Assembly: GCF_020215665.1 (NCBI RefSeq)
Contig: NZ_CP084061.1
Coordinates: forward strand, 5,678,501-5,742,500
Direction of reading: 5' to 3'
Origin: Blautia parvula
GTDB lineage: Bacteria > Bacillota > Clostridia > Lachnospirales > Lachnospiraceae
Length of the DNA: 64,000 nt
The position numbers and the translations under genes are program-made. The notes beneath the pieces are model-generated. The model worked only from the letters and a program-made list of their open reading frames with translations, did no database searches and was not told the origin of the DNA. Positions 34,457-42,714 of the stretch are shown one piece after another (positions within the stretch are counted from its first letter, which is position 1; each line of letters starts with the position of its first letter).

Positions 34457-35023
34457 ATGCTGAAAAAAATATGTGTAAATATAGAAGAGATTATTGCTGG
34501 TATCGCTCTCTGTATCATGTCTGTGGCAACAGTTTTTAATGTATTCTGCAGACTGGTCCTGAGCAAGAGCTATCCCTGGGCAGAGGAAATATCGTATTTC
34601 TGCTTTGCCTGGCTGATCTTTGTGGGAGCCAGTGCAGTGTACAAACGGTATCAGCACAGTTCCATTGATATCCTGGTAAGGGTTTTTCCTGAAAAATTAA
34701 AAGTGGTGGTAACTATGTTTTCCATGATAGTGCAGATTGTGTGTATCGGAGCAGCGGCATATTTAAGCCTGGTATATTCCGTAAATGCGTGGACAAGAAA
34801 GACACCGATCATGAATATCCCTTATACTTTTGAAGCTCTGGCCATGACGGTAGGCTTTGGCCTGATGTTCATCCATGCTATTTTCTTCTGCATCAATGTG
34901 GTGAGATACCAGGATTATTTCCACACAAGACCTATATATCAGGGAATCTTTACTGTGGAAACCGTGGAGGATATGGTTCTTGAGGAGAGGGAACAGACAG
35001 AAGAAAGGGGTGAAGAAAGATGA
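34457..35023 (+). CDS. TRAP transporter small membrane subunit (DctQ family)
   Basis: The 188-residue protein has four membrane helices, with the family motif SYPWAEEISYFCFAWLIFVG and a following AVYKRYQHSSIDILVR. DctQ subunits bridge the binding protein and the large permease subunit. It starts after TTAGGAG and its last four bases overlap the start of the large subunit, as is common in TRAP operons. The C-terminal tail is long and acidic (LEEREQTEERGEER). Confidence 0.9.
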   Translation: MLKKICVNIEEIIAGIALCIMSVATVFNVFCRLVLSKSYPWAEEISYFCFAWLIFVGASAVYKRYQHSSIDILVRVFPEKLKVVVTMFSMIVQIVCIGAAAYLSLVYSVNAWTRKTPIMNIPYTFEALAMTVGFGLMFIHAIFFCINVVRYQDYFHTRPIYQGIFTVETVEDMVLEEREQTEERGEER

Positions 35024-36291
35024 ATCTATGGCCGATTTTACTGGTTTTTGTACTGTTTTTCCTGAATATACCGGTTGCATTTTCCATGATCATTTCAGCG
35101 CTTGTGTATTTTGTATTTATGTGTGAGGGAGTGCCCATGGATGTCATGACCCAGTCACTGCTGTCCACATCGGAATCCTTTACCATGCTGGCAGTACCGT
35201 TCTTCATCACAGCCGGATGTATCATGGGATACGGAGGAATCTCCAGCAGTCTGATGGATTTCTGTGAAGTGCTGACAGGGCATTTTACAGGCGGTCTGGG
35301 GCATACGAATGTGCTGCTCAGCACATTCATGGGCGGAATCTCAGGTTCCTCCTGCGCGGATTGTGCCTTTGAGAGCAAGATGCTGGTGCCGGAAATGGAG
35401 AAGAGAGGATATACAAAAGGTTATGCGGCGGCGATCACAGCGGCATCCTCCTGTATCACACCCATCATACCGCCGGGAATCTGCCTGATCATCTATGCGA
35501 CGGCGGCAAGTGTATCTATCGGGGACATGTTCCTCGCAGGTTACATACCGGGAATATTGATCGCCATTTCCCTTATGATCACCAATTATATCGTATCGAA
35601 AAAAAGAGGGTTTATTGCATCCAGGAGCCACAGGCCAACCTGGAAGGAAATATGGCCTCAGCTTAAAAAATCCGTCTGGGCACTGATTCTGCCCTTTGGA
35701 ATCATTATGGGTCTGAGGATGGGGATTTTCACACCCACGGAATGCGGTGCGGTGACCATTGTCTACTCCATCATCATCGGTAAATTCGTATATAAAGAGC
35801 TGAAGAGAGAACATATCAAACATATTATTGTTGACTCCGTGTCAAGCACAGCTAACGTTCTGCTGATCTTATCGGCAGCAGGCCTGTTCTCACAGTATAT
35901 GGTCTGGGAGCAGATTCCGCAGAACATGGCTTCCGCGCTTCTGAACCTGACAAGCAACAAATATGTATTCATCATGCTGGTCCTTTTGTTCCTCTTTATC
36001 CTGGGCATGTTCCTGGATGCAGCGGCTGCCCTGATCATACTGCCGCCTCTTCTAGTCCCTGCCGCCATAGCGCTGGGAATCAGCCCTATCCATCTCGGTA
36101 TCGTTATGTGCCTCATGGATACCATCGGCGGCATTACACCGCCTTTCGGGGTAATGCTCTTTACCTGCATGTCGGTTACGAAAGTGAAGCTGGTTGACTA
36201 CATAAAAGAAGGATGGCCTTTGATCGTGACGGTATTTCTGATCTGTATTCTGGTTGCGCTGGTGCCGGGGATCAGTACATTCCTTCTTTGA
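35020..36291 (+). CDS. TRAP transporter large permease subunit (DctM family)
   Basis: The 423-residue membrane protein has roughly twelve hydrophobic segments. Typical DctM pieces are LLSTSESFTMLAVPFFITAG, GGLGHTNVLLSTFMGGISGS, SSCITPIIPPGICLIIYA and DTIGGITPPFGVMLFTCMSV. It uses the sodium gradient to move the substrate delivered by the binding protein. It overlaps the DctQ gene by four bases. No clear terminator follows, and site D lies within the next 80 bp. Confidence 0.9.
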   Translation: MNLWPILLVFVLFFLNIPVAFSMIISALVYFVFMCEGVPMDVMTQSLLSTSESFTMLAVPFFITAGCIMGYGGISSSLMDFCEVLTGHFTGGLGHTNVLLSTFMGGISGSSCADCAFESKMLVPEMEKRGYTKGYAAAITAASSCITPIIPPGICLIIYATAASVSIGDMFLAGYIPGILIAISLMITNYIVSKKRGFIASRSHRPTWKEIWPQLKKSVWALILPFGIIMGLRMGIFTPTECGAVTIVYSIIIGKFVYKELKREHIKHIIVDSVSSTANVLLILSAAGLFSQYMVWEQIPQNMASALLNLTSNKYVFIMLVLLFLFILGMFLDAAAALIILPPLLVPAAIALGISPIHLGIVMCLMDTIGGITPPFGVMLFTCMSVTKVKLVDYIKEGWPLIVTVFLICILVALVPGISTFLL

Positions 36292-36339
36292 TGGAATCCT
36301 GTAATAGGTCCAATCATATGCAGGACAGGATTCAGCCAA

Positions 36340-36371
36340 AATGACAAGATAAGAAATGATAAATGCAAGAT
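36340..36371 (+). promoter_or_regulatory. 21-bp direct-repeat element, site D (dehydrogenase and kinase operon)
   Basis: AATGACAAGATAAGAAATG (36340-36358) is identical over 19 bases to site F. The second half-site CAAGAT is at 36366, 21 bp after the first at 36345. A TATGAT -10 candidate lies near 36402, with no good -35 box, as expected of an activated promoter. The gene starts 74 bp after the site. Confidence 0.75.
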
Positions 36372-36444
36372 TGCTCATCGACTCTGCAGGCGATTGCAGG
36401 TATGATGAAAACAGTGATCAAACAGCAGAAAGGAAGTAAAATCT

Positions 36445-37413
36445 ATGAAAAAAATACTGATTTCAGAATGGGTTCCGGAAGAATGCCTTGCCCCATATAA
36501 AGAAGACTATGATTTCACCTGTCCGTCCAGAGAAAAACACGCGTTTTCTTATGATGAGGTATACGAAATGATCGAGGATTATGATGCTTATTTCATACTG
36601 GACAACGAGGGTGACAAAAAGGTGATCGACAGGGCAAAGAACCTGAAAGTCATCGCCAATTTCGGCGTGGGCTACAACAACATAGACTGGAAATATGCCA
36701 CAGAGGTGGGGCTGCCTGTTGTAAATACTCCCACAACAGTGACGGAGGCCACAGCGGAACATGCAGTGGCTCTACTGATCGCCACCATGCGCGGTGTGGC
36801 AAGATATGACAGGGAGGTGCGCCGCGGTGTGTGGAACTCACCGAATTTCTCAGATATCGACTGTGAAGTCTACGGCAGAACGCTGGGAATCATGGGCTTC
36901 GGGCGTATCGGAAAGATGGTCTGCAAAAAAGCCCAGGGACTTGGGATGAAAGTCATCTACTTTGACAAATACAGAGCTTCACAGGAAGTGGAAAAAGAAT
37001 ATAACGTAACGTACATGAGCTTCGATGATGTGGTAAAGAACAGTGACTGCATTACCCTGCATATGCCGTATATTCCGGAGAACCATCATATCTTCAATGC
37101 GGAAGTATTCCGGGCCATGAAGGACAGCGCCTATCTTATCAACGCCGCGAGAGGCCCTATTGTTGATGAAAAAGCACTGGCAAAGGCATTGAAGGACGGC
37201 ACGATCAAGGGCGCGGGCCTGGATGTGTTCGAGGATGAGCCGAATGTGGAACCGGAGCTTCTGGAGCTTGACAACGTGACACTGACCCCGCATATCGCCA
37301 GTTGTACCCTGAAGGCACGCATGGGCATGTGCCGGGAGGCACTGGGCGGAATCATCGGAGTGCTGGAGGGGAAGAAACCCTATAATGTGGTGAACCCGGA
37401 AGTTTTGAAATAG
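36445..37413 (+). CDS. D-isomer-specific 2-hydroxyacid dehydrogenase, second copy
   Basis: The 322-residue enzyme has GFGRIGKMVCKKAQGLGMKV as nucleotide motif and the triad residues Arg in NAARGPIVDEKAL, Glu in DVFEDEPNVEPELL and His in LTPHIASCTLK. It is clearly distinct from the copy at 31103, with only family-level similarity by eye, so the two probably serve different 2-keto acids in one pathway. It starts after AAAGGAAG and heads the operon that runs to 41132. Confidence 0.9.
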   Translation: MKKILISEWVPEECLAPYKEDYDFTCPSREKHAFSYDEVYEMIEDYDAYFILDNEGDKKVIDRAKNLKVIANFGVGYNNIDWKYATEVGLPVVNTPTTVTEATAEHAVALLIATMRGVARYDREVRRGVWNSPNFSDIDCEVYGRTLGIMGFGRIGKMVCKKAQGLGMKVIYFDKYRASQEVEKEYNVTYMSFDDVVKNSDCITLHMPYIPENHHIFNAEVFRAMKDSAYLINAARGPIVDEKALAKALKDGTIKGAGLDVFEDEPNVEPELLELDNVTLTPHIASCTLKARMGMCREALGGIIGVLEGKKPYNVVNPEVLK

Positions 37414-37426
37414 AGGAGGTGGGATA

Positions 37427-38941
37427 ATGAAATTGCTGCTTGGTCTGGACATTGGAACCACTGCAATGAAGATCGCCCTGTTTGACAGGACAGGTGCACT
37501 GCTGGCTGTCTCCACCCAGGAATACGATTTACTGACTCCTGCCCCTAATTATGTGGAGGAAAAACCGGAAGTATATTGGGATGCCTTCTGCACAGGTCTG
37601 AAGGATATAAAAAGCCGTTACACCATAGCAAAGGACGCGCAGATTTCCCTTGCCATGTCCGCCCAGGGGGAGACCATCTTCTTTCTGGACAAGGACGGCA
37701 GGCCCCTAAGAAATGCCATTGTATGGATGGACAACCGCGCAGTCAGGGAGGCAGAGATGCTTAAGGAGGCCTTCGGAAATGCCAAGTGCTATCAGAAAAC
37801 AGGCCAGGTCAGTTTTGAGGCCTGCTGGCCCGCATCGAAAATCCTCTGGGTACGTGAGCATGAGCCGGAAGTTTTTCAGAACACAGACAAGTTTCTCCTG
37901 ATCGAGGATTACTTTATCTACAGGCTGACAGGAAAATATGCCACAGAGCCATCTCTTGTCTGCTCCTCCACCTACTGGGATATTATTGAAAGAAGTTACT
38001 GGCAGGAGATGCTGGATTTTCTGGGAATCAAGGAATCACAGCTTGCCCCTGTCAGGGAATCCGGGGAGATAGTGGGAAAAATCCTGCCCGAGGTAGCAGC
38101 AGAGCTGGGCCTCGGAACGGATCTTACGGTCTGCACCGGCGCGCTTGACCAGGCGGCAGGCGCCATCGGTGCAGGAAATATCAGGGAGGGCATGTTCTCC
38201 GAGACTGTGGGTGCGGCACTTGCCGTATGTGTTCCGGTCAACAAACCCGTATTTGATCCTGCATGTAAAATGCCCCTGTTCTGTTTCCCTGTAAACGGAA
38301 TGTATATGATCCACACATTCACTAACGGAGGCATGACCCTGCGCTGGTTCCGGGATAAATTCTGTGAGGTGGAAATGCTGGCTGAGAAAAGAGGAGGTCA
38401 GGATGCCTACGATATGATCAGTAAGCAGGTGGAAAAGATACCGGCCGGTTCTGACGGCCTGGTCATGCTTCCTCATCTGTCGGGGTCCCTGGCCCCGGAT
38501 GTAAATTCCAAGGCGAAAGGTGTCTGGTTCGGGTTTACCCTCCAGCATACCATGCCGCATTTTATGAGATCTATTATGGAATCTTTGGGCTATATCTTGC
38601 GGCGGAATATAGAAGCACTGAACGACATGGGAATCCGGGTAAAAGAGATTCGTTCCCTGGGCGGCGGTTCCAAGAGCCGGGTATGGTGTCAGATCAAGGC
38701 AGATATCAATCAGGTGACACTGGAGACCGTCAAATCCGTGGAGGCCGCATCTCTGGGAGCCGCCATACTGGCAGGGACTGCCACGGGCATCTTTGAGAGT
38801 GTGGAAAGCGCAGTGGACAGTATGGTGGAAGTCAAAGAACGCATCACACCCTCTGCCCACAACCGGGAGGCCTATGAGAAAGGGTACGCTATGTACCGCA
38901 AACTCTTCTCTGACCTGACCGAATGCTTTGAAAAAATGTAA
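37427..38941 (+). CDS. FGGY-family carbohydrate kinase, xylulokinase/gluconokinase-like
   Basis: The 504-residue kinase begins with LLLGLDIGTTAMKIALFD and continues with AMSAQGETIFFLDKDGRPL and AIVWMDNRAV. The first actin-like domain ends near TGALDQAAGAIGAG. The second has SLGGGSKSRVWCQIKADI and AASLGAAILAGTATGIF. Its pattern is closer to xylulokinase and gluconokinase types than to glycerol kinase. It follows the dehydrogenase by 13 bp after GAGGAGGTGG. Probable substrate: the ketose or sugar acid made by, or handled with, the isomerase-fold protein at 39795. Confidence 0.85.
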   Translation: MKLLLGLDIGTTAMKIALFDRTGALLAVSTQEYDLLTPAPNYVEEKPEVYWDAFCTGLKDIKSRYTIAKDAQISLAMSAQGETIFFLDKDGRPLRNAIVWMDNRAVREAEMLKEAFGNAKCYQKTGQVSFEACWPASKILWVREHEPEVFQNTDKFLLIEDYFIYRLTGKYATEPSLVCSSTYWDIIERSYWQEMLDFLGIKESQLAPVRESGEIVGKILPEVAAELGLGTDLTVCTGALDQAAGAIGAGNIREGMFSETVGAALAVCVPVNKPVFDPACKMPLFCFPVNGMYMIHTFTNGGMTLRWFRDKFCEVEMLAEKRGGQDAYDMISKQVEKIPAGSDGLVMLPHLSGSLAPDVNSKAKGVWFGFTLQHTMPHFMRSIMESLGYILRRNIEALNDMGIRVKEIRSLGGGSKSRVWCQIKADINQVTLETVKSVEAASLGAAILAGTATGIFESVESAVDSMVEVKERITPSAHNREAYEKGYAMYRKLFSDLTECFEKM

Positions 38942-38971
38942 TACGAATATGTAAGATAAGGATGCAAACTT

Positions 38972-39436
38972 ATGAGCGAAAAAAATATCCGGTCTGCCAT
39001 GAACACCATGACGCACGGCGTATATGTCATTGGTACCCATGCAGACGGAAAATATAATCTGATGACAGCAGCCTGGCTGTCCCAGGTATCGGGAAGGCCG
39101 CCCATGCTGATGGCGGCAGTCTCAAAGAGCCACTACACCGCAGAGCTTCTGAAGGACAGCAGTAGATTTTCCGTGAGCGTTCTGACAAAGGATCAGAGAG
39201 AGACTGCCCTGAAATGCGGCAGTGTCAGCGGAAGAAAAAAGGACAAGCTGGCGGAAGTGGATGTGGAATTTACAGAGGAGGGGCTGCCCTTTATCAAAGG
39301 TGCTGCCGCCTGCATCATATGTGAGGTGACGAGTGTGACGGAAAGCTCTGACCACTGTATTTTTATTGCGGAAGCGGTCAGTGGACAGGTATTTTCCGGA
39401 GAGGCACTTTTATACAGAGAAAAGGATTTCTTTTAG
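38972..39436 (+). CDS. Flavin reductase-like FMN-binding split-barrel protein
   Basis: The 154-residue protein resembles the flavin reductase (FMN-binding split-barrel) family: MNTMTHGVYVIGTHADGKYN, MTAAWLSQVSGRPPMLMAAV, SRFSVSVLTKDQRETALKCG and GKKKD-like SGRKKDKLAEVD. Members bind FMN and reduce flavin or serve as small oxidoreductases. There is no partner oxygenase, as expected for an anaerobe, so it may supply reduced flavin or reduce a pathway intermediate. It starts after AAGGATG in the same operon. Confidence 0.8.
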   Translation: MSEKNIRSAMNTMTHGVYVIGTHADGKYNLMTAAWLSQVSGRPPMLMAAVSKSHYTAELLKDSSRFSVSVLTKDQRETALKCGSVSGRKKDKLAEVDVEFTEEGLPFIKGAAACIICEVTSVTESSDHCIFIAEAVSGQVFSGEALLYREKDFF

Positions 39437-39449
39437 GAGGGGGAAAGAT

Positions 39450-39782
39450 ATGAAAGTTATGAGAGAGAAAGAGGCGCGGATTTCCCTGGACGGACCGGAA
39501 GTCTGCAGAGAATATCTGGAAACAGGTAAGATCACATTTGGTTCCTCCACCCTTCTGCCCGGACAGACCGGGGGCATCGATCCCGGCCATCCGTTGTCCC
39601 ATGAAGTGTTTTTTGTGAGCCGTGGACATGTGATTATGAGAAATCCCCATACGGGAGGACACTATGAGCTTTTTGAGGGGGATATCATCCTGGTAGAGGA
39701 GGGGGAACCCCACGAACTGACAAATATAGGAATGGAGCCGGCAGTCATTACATGGAGCTGTGCTCCCAGCCATTTCAAATAG
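39450..39782 (+). CDS. Small cupin-domain protein
   Basis: The 110-residue single-domain cupin has HPLSHEVFFVSRGHVIM as the first cupin motif region and LFEGDIILVEEGEPHELTNI as the second. His and Glu are placed to bind one metal. ATG 39450 follows AGGAGGGGG; an in-frame ATG at 39366 would overlap the preceding gene. In sugar operons small cupins often act as isomerases, mutarotase-like enzymes or sensors; which applies here is unknown. Confidence 0.8.
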   Translation: MKVMREKEARISLDGPEVCREYLETGKITFGSSTLLPGQTGGIDPGHPLSHEVFFVSRGHVIMRNPHTGGHYELFEGDIILVEEGEPHELTNIGMEPAVITWSCAPSHFK

Positions 39783-39794
39783 GAGGAATTAGAG

Positions 39795-41132
39795 ATGAAC
39801 CAGCCAAAAGTAGGAGTTGTAGGCGTCACCTGCAGATTTGAGAGCGGGGGACAAAGAGCAGAGGAATTGATAAACGGAGTGAAAAACGCACTGAGCAGCC
39901 AGGGGTTAGAAGTGGTATGCGCAGATAAGGTGGCATGGGATGCGGCGGATGCGGTGGACGTATGCAGACAGTTTAAAAAAGAGGATTTGGATGCGCTGGT
40001 TATTGTGGAAGTGACATGGATCATGGACTCCATGCAGTATATCTTCATGAACGAGCTGCAGATTCCCACAATTTTCTGGGCAGTGCCTTACACAGAGACA
40101 TTTTCTATCGGATGTGTACAGCATTTCGGTTCCATCCTGAAAGGTCAGGGCATCGAATACGAGTACGTTTACGGACTGCCGGAAGATGAGGCACCTGCAG
40201 GCAGAGTAAAAGCAGCGGCCCAGGCATCCCAGGTCATCAGGGCGGTAAAGGGAATGCGCCTTGCCCTTGTGGGCCCCCGTCAGACATGGCGTGTGGCAGG
40301 TCCCCAGGATATGTCCGCAGAGGAGTGGGAATTTTCTAAAAAATTTGGTGTGACCCTGATCCATATTGAAATGAGCGAGATTACGGAAGGGGCAGATAAG
40401 ATCAGCGATGAGGAAGCTGAAAAGACACTTAACTGCCTGTCAAAGCGCACCGGAAAGGTGCTGGCGGATAAGGAGACCATGCTGTATATGGCAAAGGTAT
40501 ATCTCTCTACAAAAAAAGTCATTGAGCGGTATTCCCTGGACGCCATGGCAGCGGAGTGTTATCCCATGTACAGCGGACTGATGAACCTGACATCCTCCTG
40601 GCTGGCAGACGAGGGGATGATCGTGGACACAGAGGGAGATATCGGCCACACCATGGTGATGTATATGCTGAATCTGGCGGCAAAGGGCGGCGCCTGTGCC
40701 CTCGGCGAGGTGGGCAGCATGGATGATGTGAACGATATCCTGGCCCTGGCTCATGAGGGGAGCACAGCCCATTCCCTGGCAGAGAGCATCGACAAGGTAC
40801 AGATTTCACCAAGCGGCGAGAAAGGCACATTCGTGGGCGTGCCGCTGAAGGGCATGGAAAGTGTGACCGTTTCCAGCATTGTGGGAAACAGGGGACAGTA
40901 TAAGCTTCTGGTGGAAAAGGCCGATGTGGAGGCAGCCACCCATGAGGAATGGGTAGAGGGGGGAGAGAAACTCCTTGTTAAACTCCACGTGTCCGGAAAA
41001 GCCAGCCAGGTGGTAAATACACTGATGGAAAAGGGAATGGACCATCATCTTCTGGTGAAAGAAGGGGATTATACAGATGTGATGAGCCTGGTGTGTAAGT
41101 TTATGGGGATTGAGAAGGTTACGTTTTGCTAA
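39795..41132 (+). CDS. L-fucose/L-arabinose-isomerase-fold protein, second type
   Basis: The 445-residue protein has the same overall plan as the protein at 6299 but little direct identity. The N-terminal Rossmann-like region is LDALVIVEVTWIMDSMQYIF, the middle has GMRLALVGPRQTWRV, and the metal region reads IVDTEGDIGHTMVMYMLN, where Glu and Asp would be ligands. It ends with a beta domain (EKLLVKLHVSGKASQV). It may be an aldose-ketose isomerase for the pathway substrate. It is the last gene of the operon and follows the cupin by 12 bp. Confidence 0.7.
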   Translation: MNQPKVGVVGVTCRFESGGQRAEELINGVKNALSSQGLEVVCADKVAWDAADAVDVCRQFKKEDLDALVIVEVTWIMDSMQYIFMNELQIPTIFWAVPYTETFSIGCVQHFGSILKGQGIEYEYVYGLPEDEAPAGRVKAAAQASQVIRAVKGMRLALVGPRQTWRVAGPQDMSAEEWEFSKKFGVTLIHIEMSEITEGADKISDEEAEKTLNCLSKRTGKVLADKETMLYMAKVYLSTKKVIERYSLDAMAAECYPMYSGLMNLTSSWLADEGMIVDTEGDIGHTMVMYMLNLAAKGGACALGEVGSMDDVNDILALAHEGSTAHSLAESIDKVQISPSGEKGTFVGVPLKGMESVTVSSIVGNRGQYKLLVEKADVEAATHEEWVEGGEKLLVKLHVSGKASQVVNTLMEKGMDHHLLVKEGDYTDVMSLVCKFMGIEKVTFC

Positions 41133-41165
41133 CTGATCAATCAGGTCTGATCAATTATTTCTGGT

Positions 41166-41205
41166 CGGAACGGTTGGGTCAAAAAACTGCCGTTCCGGCT
41201 CTTTT
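41166..41205 (+). terminator. Rho-independent terminator
   Basis: CGGAACGG (41166-41173) pairs with CCGTTCCG (41190-41197), followed by a short T run. The rest of 41206-41397 is AT-rich with nothing recognisable. Confidence 0.65.
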
Positions 41206-41397
41206 GATTAAAAAAGATGGGGTAAACTTTCTATAAATTTTTAAAAAATATTATTGCAATGGAGTGGTGTATCTGCTATACTGTTTCACATATTCTGATA
41301 TGGATTTTTCTATTTTTCAATTTCATTAAATCGGCAATTTCTGCCGGAATTCACAATGTAGTAACAACTGAATAAGAAAAAGCGCGGGAGCGGCAAG

Positions 41398-41426
41398 TTG
41401 TGGAACGGATATCTTTCTGTTATAAT
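41398..41426 (+). promoter_or_regulatory. Promoter of the Rpn-like nuclease gene
   Basis: TTGTGG (41398-41403) and TATAAT (41421-41426) have a 17-bp spacer. Confidence 0.6.
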
Positions 41427-41473
41427 GTATACAGGTTCCTGAGGCTTTCGCTGCTTTGGAAAGACGAGGCAAT

Positions 41474-42424
41474 ATGAACAGAAACAGAAACAGAAGGAGA
41501 AGCATAAGCAGGGCACTCAGAAAAAAACAAGTAAACAGAAATTACAAGGATAGCCTGTTCCGCATGATCTTCGGGAACAGAAAGGCTGCACTGAAGCTTT
41601 ATAATGCCATCAATCATTCCAATTATCAAAATCCGGAGGATTTGGAGATCACTACGATCGAAGGGGCCATTTATATGGGCGTAAAGAATGACCTGTCCTT
41701 TTTGATCGACAGTGTGATGAATCTGTATGAAGCCCAATCTACCAGAAATCCCAATATGCCTCTGCGGGGATTGATCTATTTCGCAAGAGTATATCAGGGA
41801 TATGTGGAAAAGAGAGAGCTTGATCTGTATTCCGGCAGCCGTATCAAAATCCCATTGCCGCGGTATATTGTATTTTATAATGGATCGGAGGAAGAACCGG
41901 ACCGCCGGGAGTACCGTCTGAGTGACGCATTTGAGAAGAAGCAGGACAGTTATTGCCTGGAATGTGTGGCCACGGTTCTGAATATTAATGCAGGACATAA
42001 CAGACAGTTGATGGAAGACTGCAGCTTGCTGTGGCAGTATGCTTCTTTTGTATCCAAGGTGCGGCGGTATCTGGAGATGTACCCCGAAGATTTGGAGGGT
42101 GCAGTGGACAGGGCGGTGGAAGAATGTATTGCGGAAGGTATTCTTGCGGATTTTCTGAAGAAAGAGCGTGGAGAGGTGAAAGACGTGATACTGACAGAGT
42201 ATAATGCGGAACGCCATATTAAAAATGAGAAGAAGCTCAGTTATGAGGAAGGGGTCGAAAAAGGAATAGAAAAAGGTCTGGAACGGGGGATAAGGGCATT
42301 TATAACTGAAAAGGAGGAGGAAGAAGCAGGGAAAACAATTATTATAGAAAAATTGCAGAAGCATTTTATGCTGGACAGAGAGAAAGCAGAATATTATTAT
42401 GAGAAATTTTCTAAAAAGATGTAA
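41474..42424 (+). CDS. Rpn/PD-(D/E)XK nuclease-family protein
   Basis: The 316-residue protein opens with a very basic Arg/Asn tail (RNRNRRRSISRALRKK) and the family start NYKDSLFRMIFGNRKAAL. The PD-(D/E)XK core is DLSFLIDSVMNLYEAQST, where Asp and the Glu-x-Gln pair are expected to bind metal. The C-terminal third is an acidic coiled segment (EEGVEKGIEKGLERGIRAF), also typical. Related proteins are called recombination-promoting nucleases or PD-(D/E)XK transposase-family proteins and are often mobile and multicopy. It stands alone with its own promoter, and no inverted repeats or target duplication were seen. Confidence 0.8.
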   Translation: MNRNRNRRRSISRALRKKQVNRNYKDSLFRMIFGNRKAALKLYNAINHSNYQNPEDLEITTIEGAIYMGVKNDLSFLIDSVMNLYEAQSTRNPNMPLRGLIYFARVYQGYVEKRELDLYSGSRIKIPLPRYIVFYNGSEEEPDRREYRLSDAFEKKQDSYCLECVATVLNINAGHNRQLMEDCSLLWQYASFVSKVRRYLEMYPEDLEGAVDRAVEECIAEGILADFLKKERGEVKDVILTEYNAERHIKNEKKLSYEEGVEKGIEKGLERGIRAFITEKEEEEAGKTIIIEKLQKHFMLDREKAEYYYEKFSKKM

Positions 42425-42479
42425 AAGAGTGCTTTAAAGCAGACAGTGTAATTCGTTTTGTGTTTTAACAAAAAGAGGG

Positions 42480-42535
42480 CTCCTTTTTGGTGAGGATTAA
42501 GATATGACAATTCTTATCAAAAAGGAGTATTTTTT
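42480..42535 (+). terminator. Long terminator-like hairpin after the nuclease gene
   Basis: The arms 42480-42498 and 42509-42527 pair over 19 bp with three G:U pairs and a 10-nt loop, and a T-rich tract follows. The right arm also contains AAAGGAG, which is well placed before a 15-codon frame at 42536-42583. Confidence 0.65.
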
Positions 42536-42593
42536 ATGCCGGAAAAGGTCCGAATTCAGGGCCGTCACAATCAGAACGGATAGGTAAATCTTA

Positions 42594-42625
42594 AAAAGCA
42601 ATATAAGACATATACCGGGCAAGAT
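42594..42625 (+). promoter_or_regulatory. 21-bp direct-repeat element, site E (Ldh2-type gene)
   Basis: A degenerate copy: CAATAT at 42599, followed by AAG as in the other sites, and CAAGAT at 42620, exactly 21 bp on. Thirteen of the first nineteen bases match the consensus. It ends six bases before the -35 box at 42632. Confidence 0.5.
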
Positions 42626-42631
42626 ATTAAA

Positions 42632-42660
42632 TTGAATAAGAACAAGGCCAATCGTATAAT
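42632..42660 (+). promoter_or_regulatory. Promoter of the Ldh2-type dehydrogenase gene
   Basis: TTGAAT (42632-42637) and TATAAT (42655-42660) have a 17-bp spacer, 54 bp before the start codon. Confidence 0.7.
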
Positions 42661-42714
42661 CGATTTATAATATAAAAGAAATAAAAAGCAAAAAAATAAA
42701 TGGAGGAAAGCAAT

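Noticed and set aside
30285-41132. Assignment as an E. coli yia-type L-gulonate/ascorbate pathway
   Set aside because: TRAP transporter, FGGY kinase and Ldh2-type reductase recall it, but no recognisable keto-gulonate-phosphate decarboxylase, hexulose-phosphate isomerase or ribulose-phosphate 4-epimerase is present.
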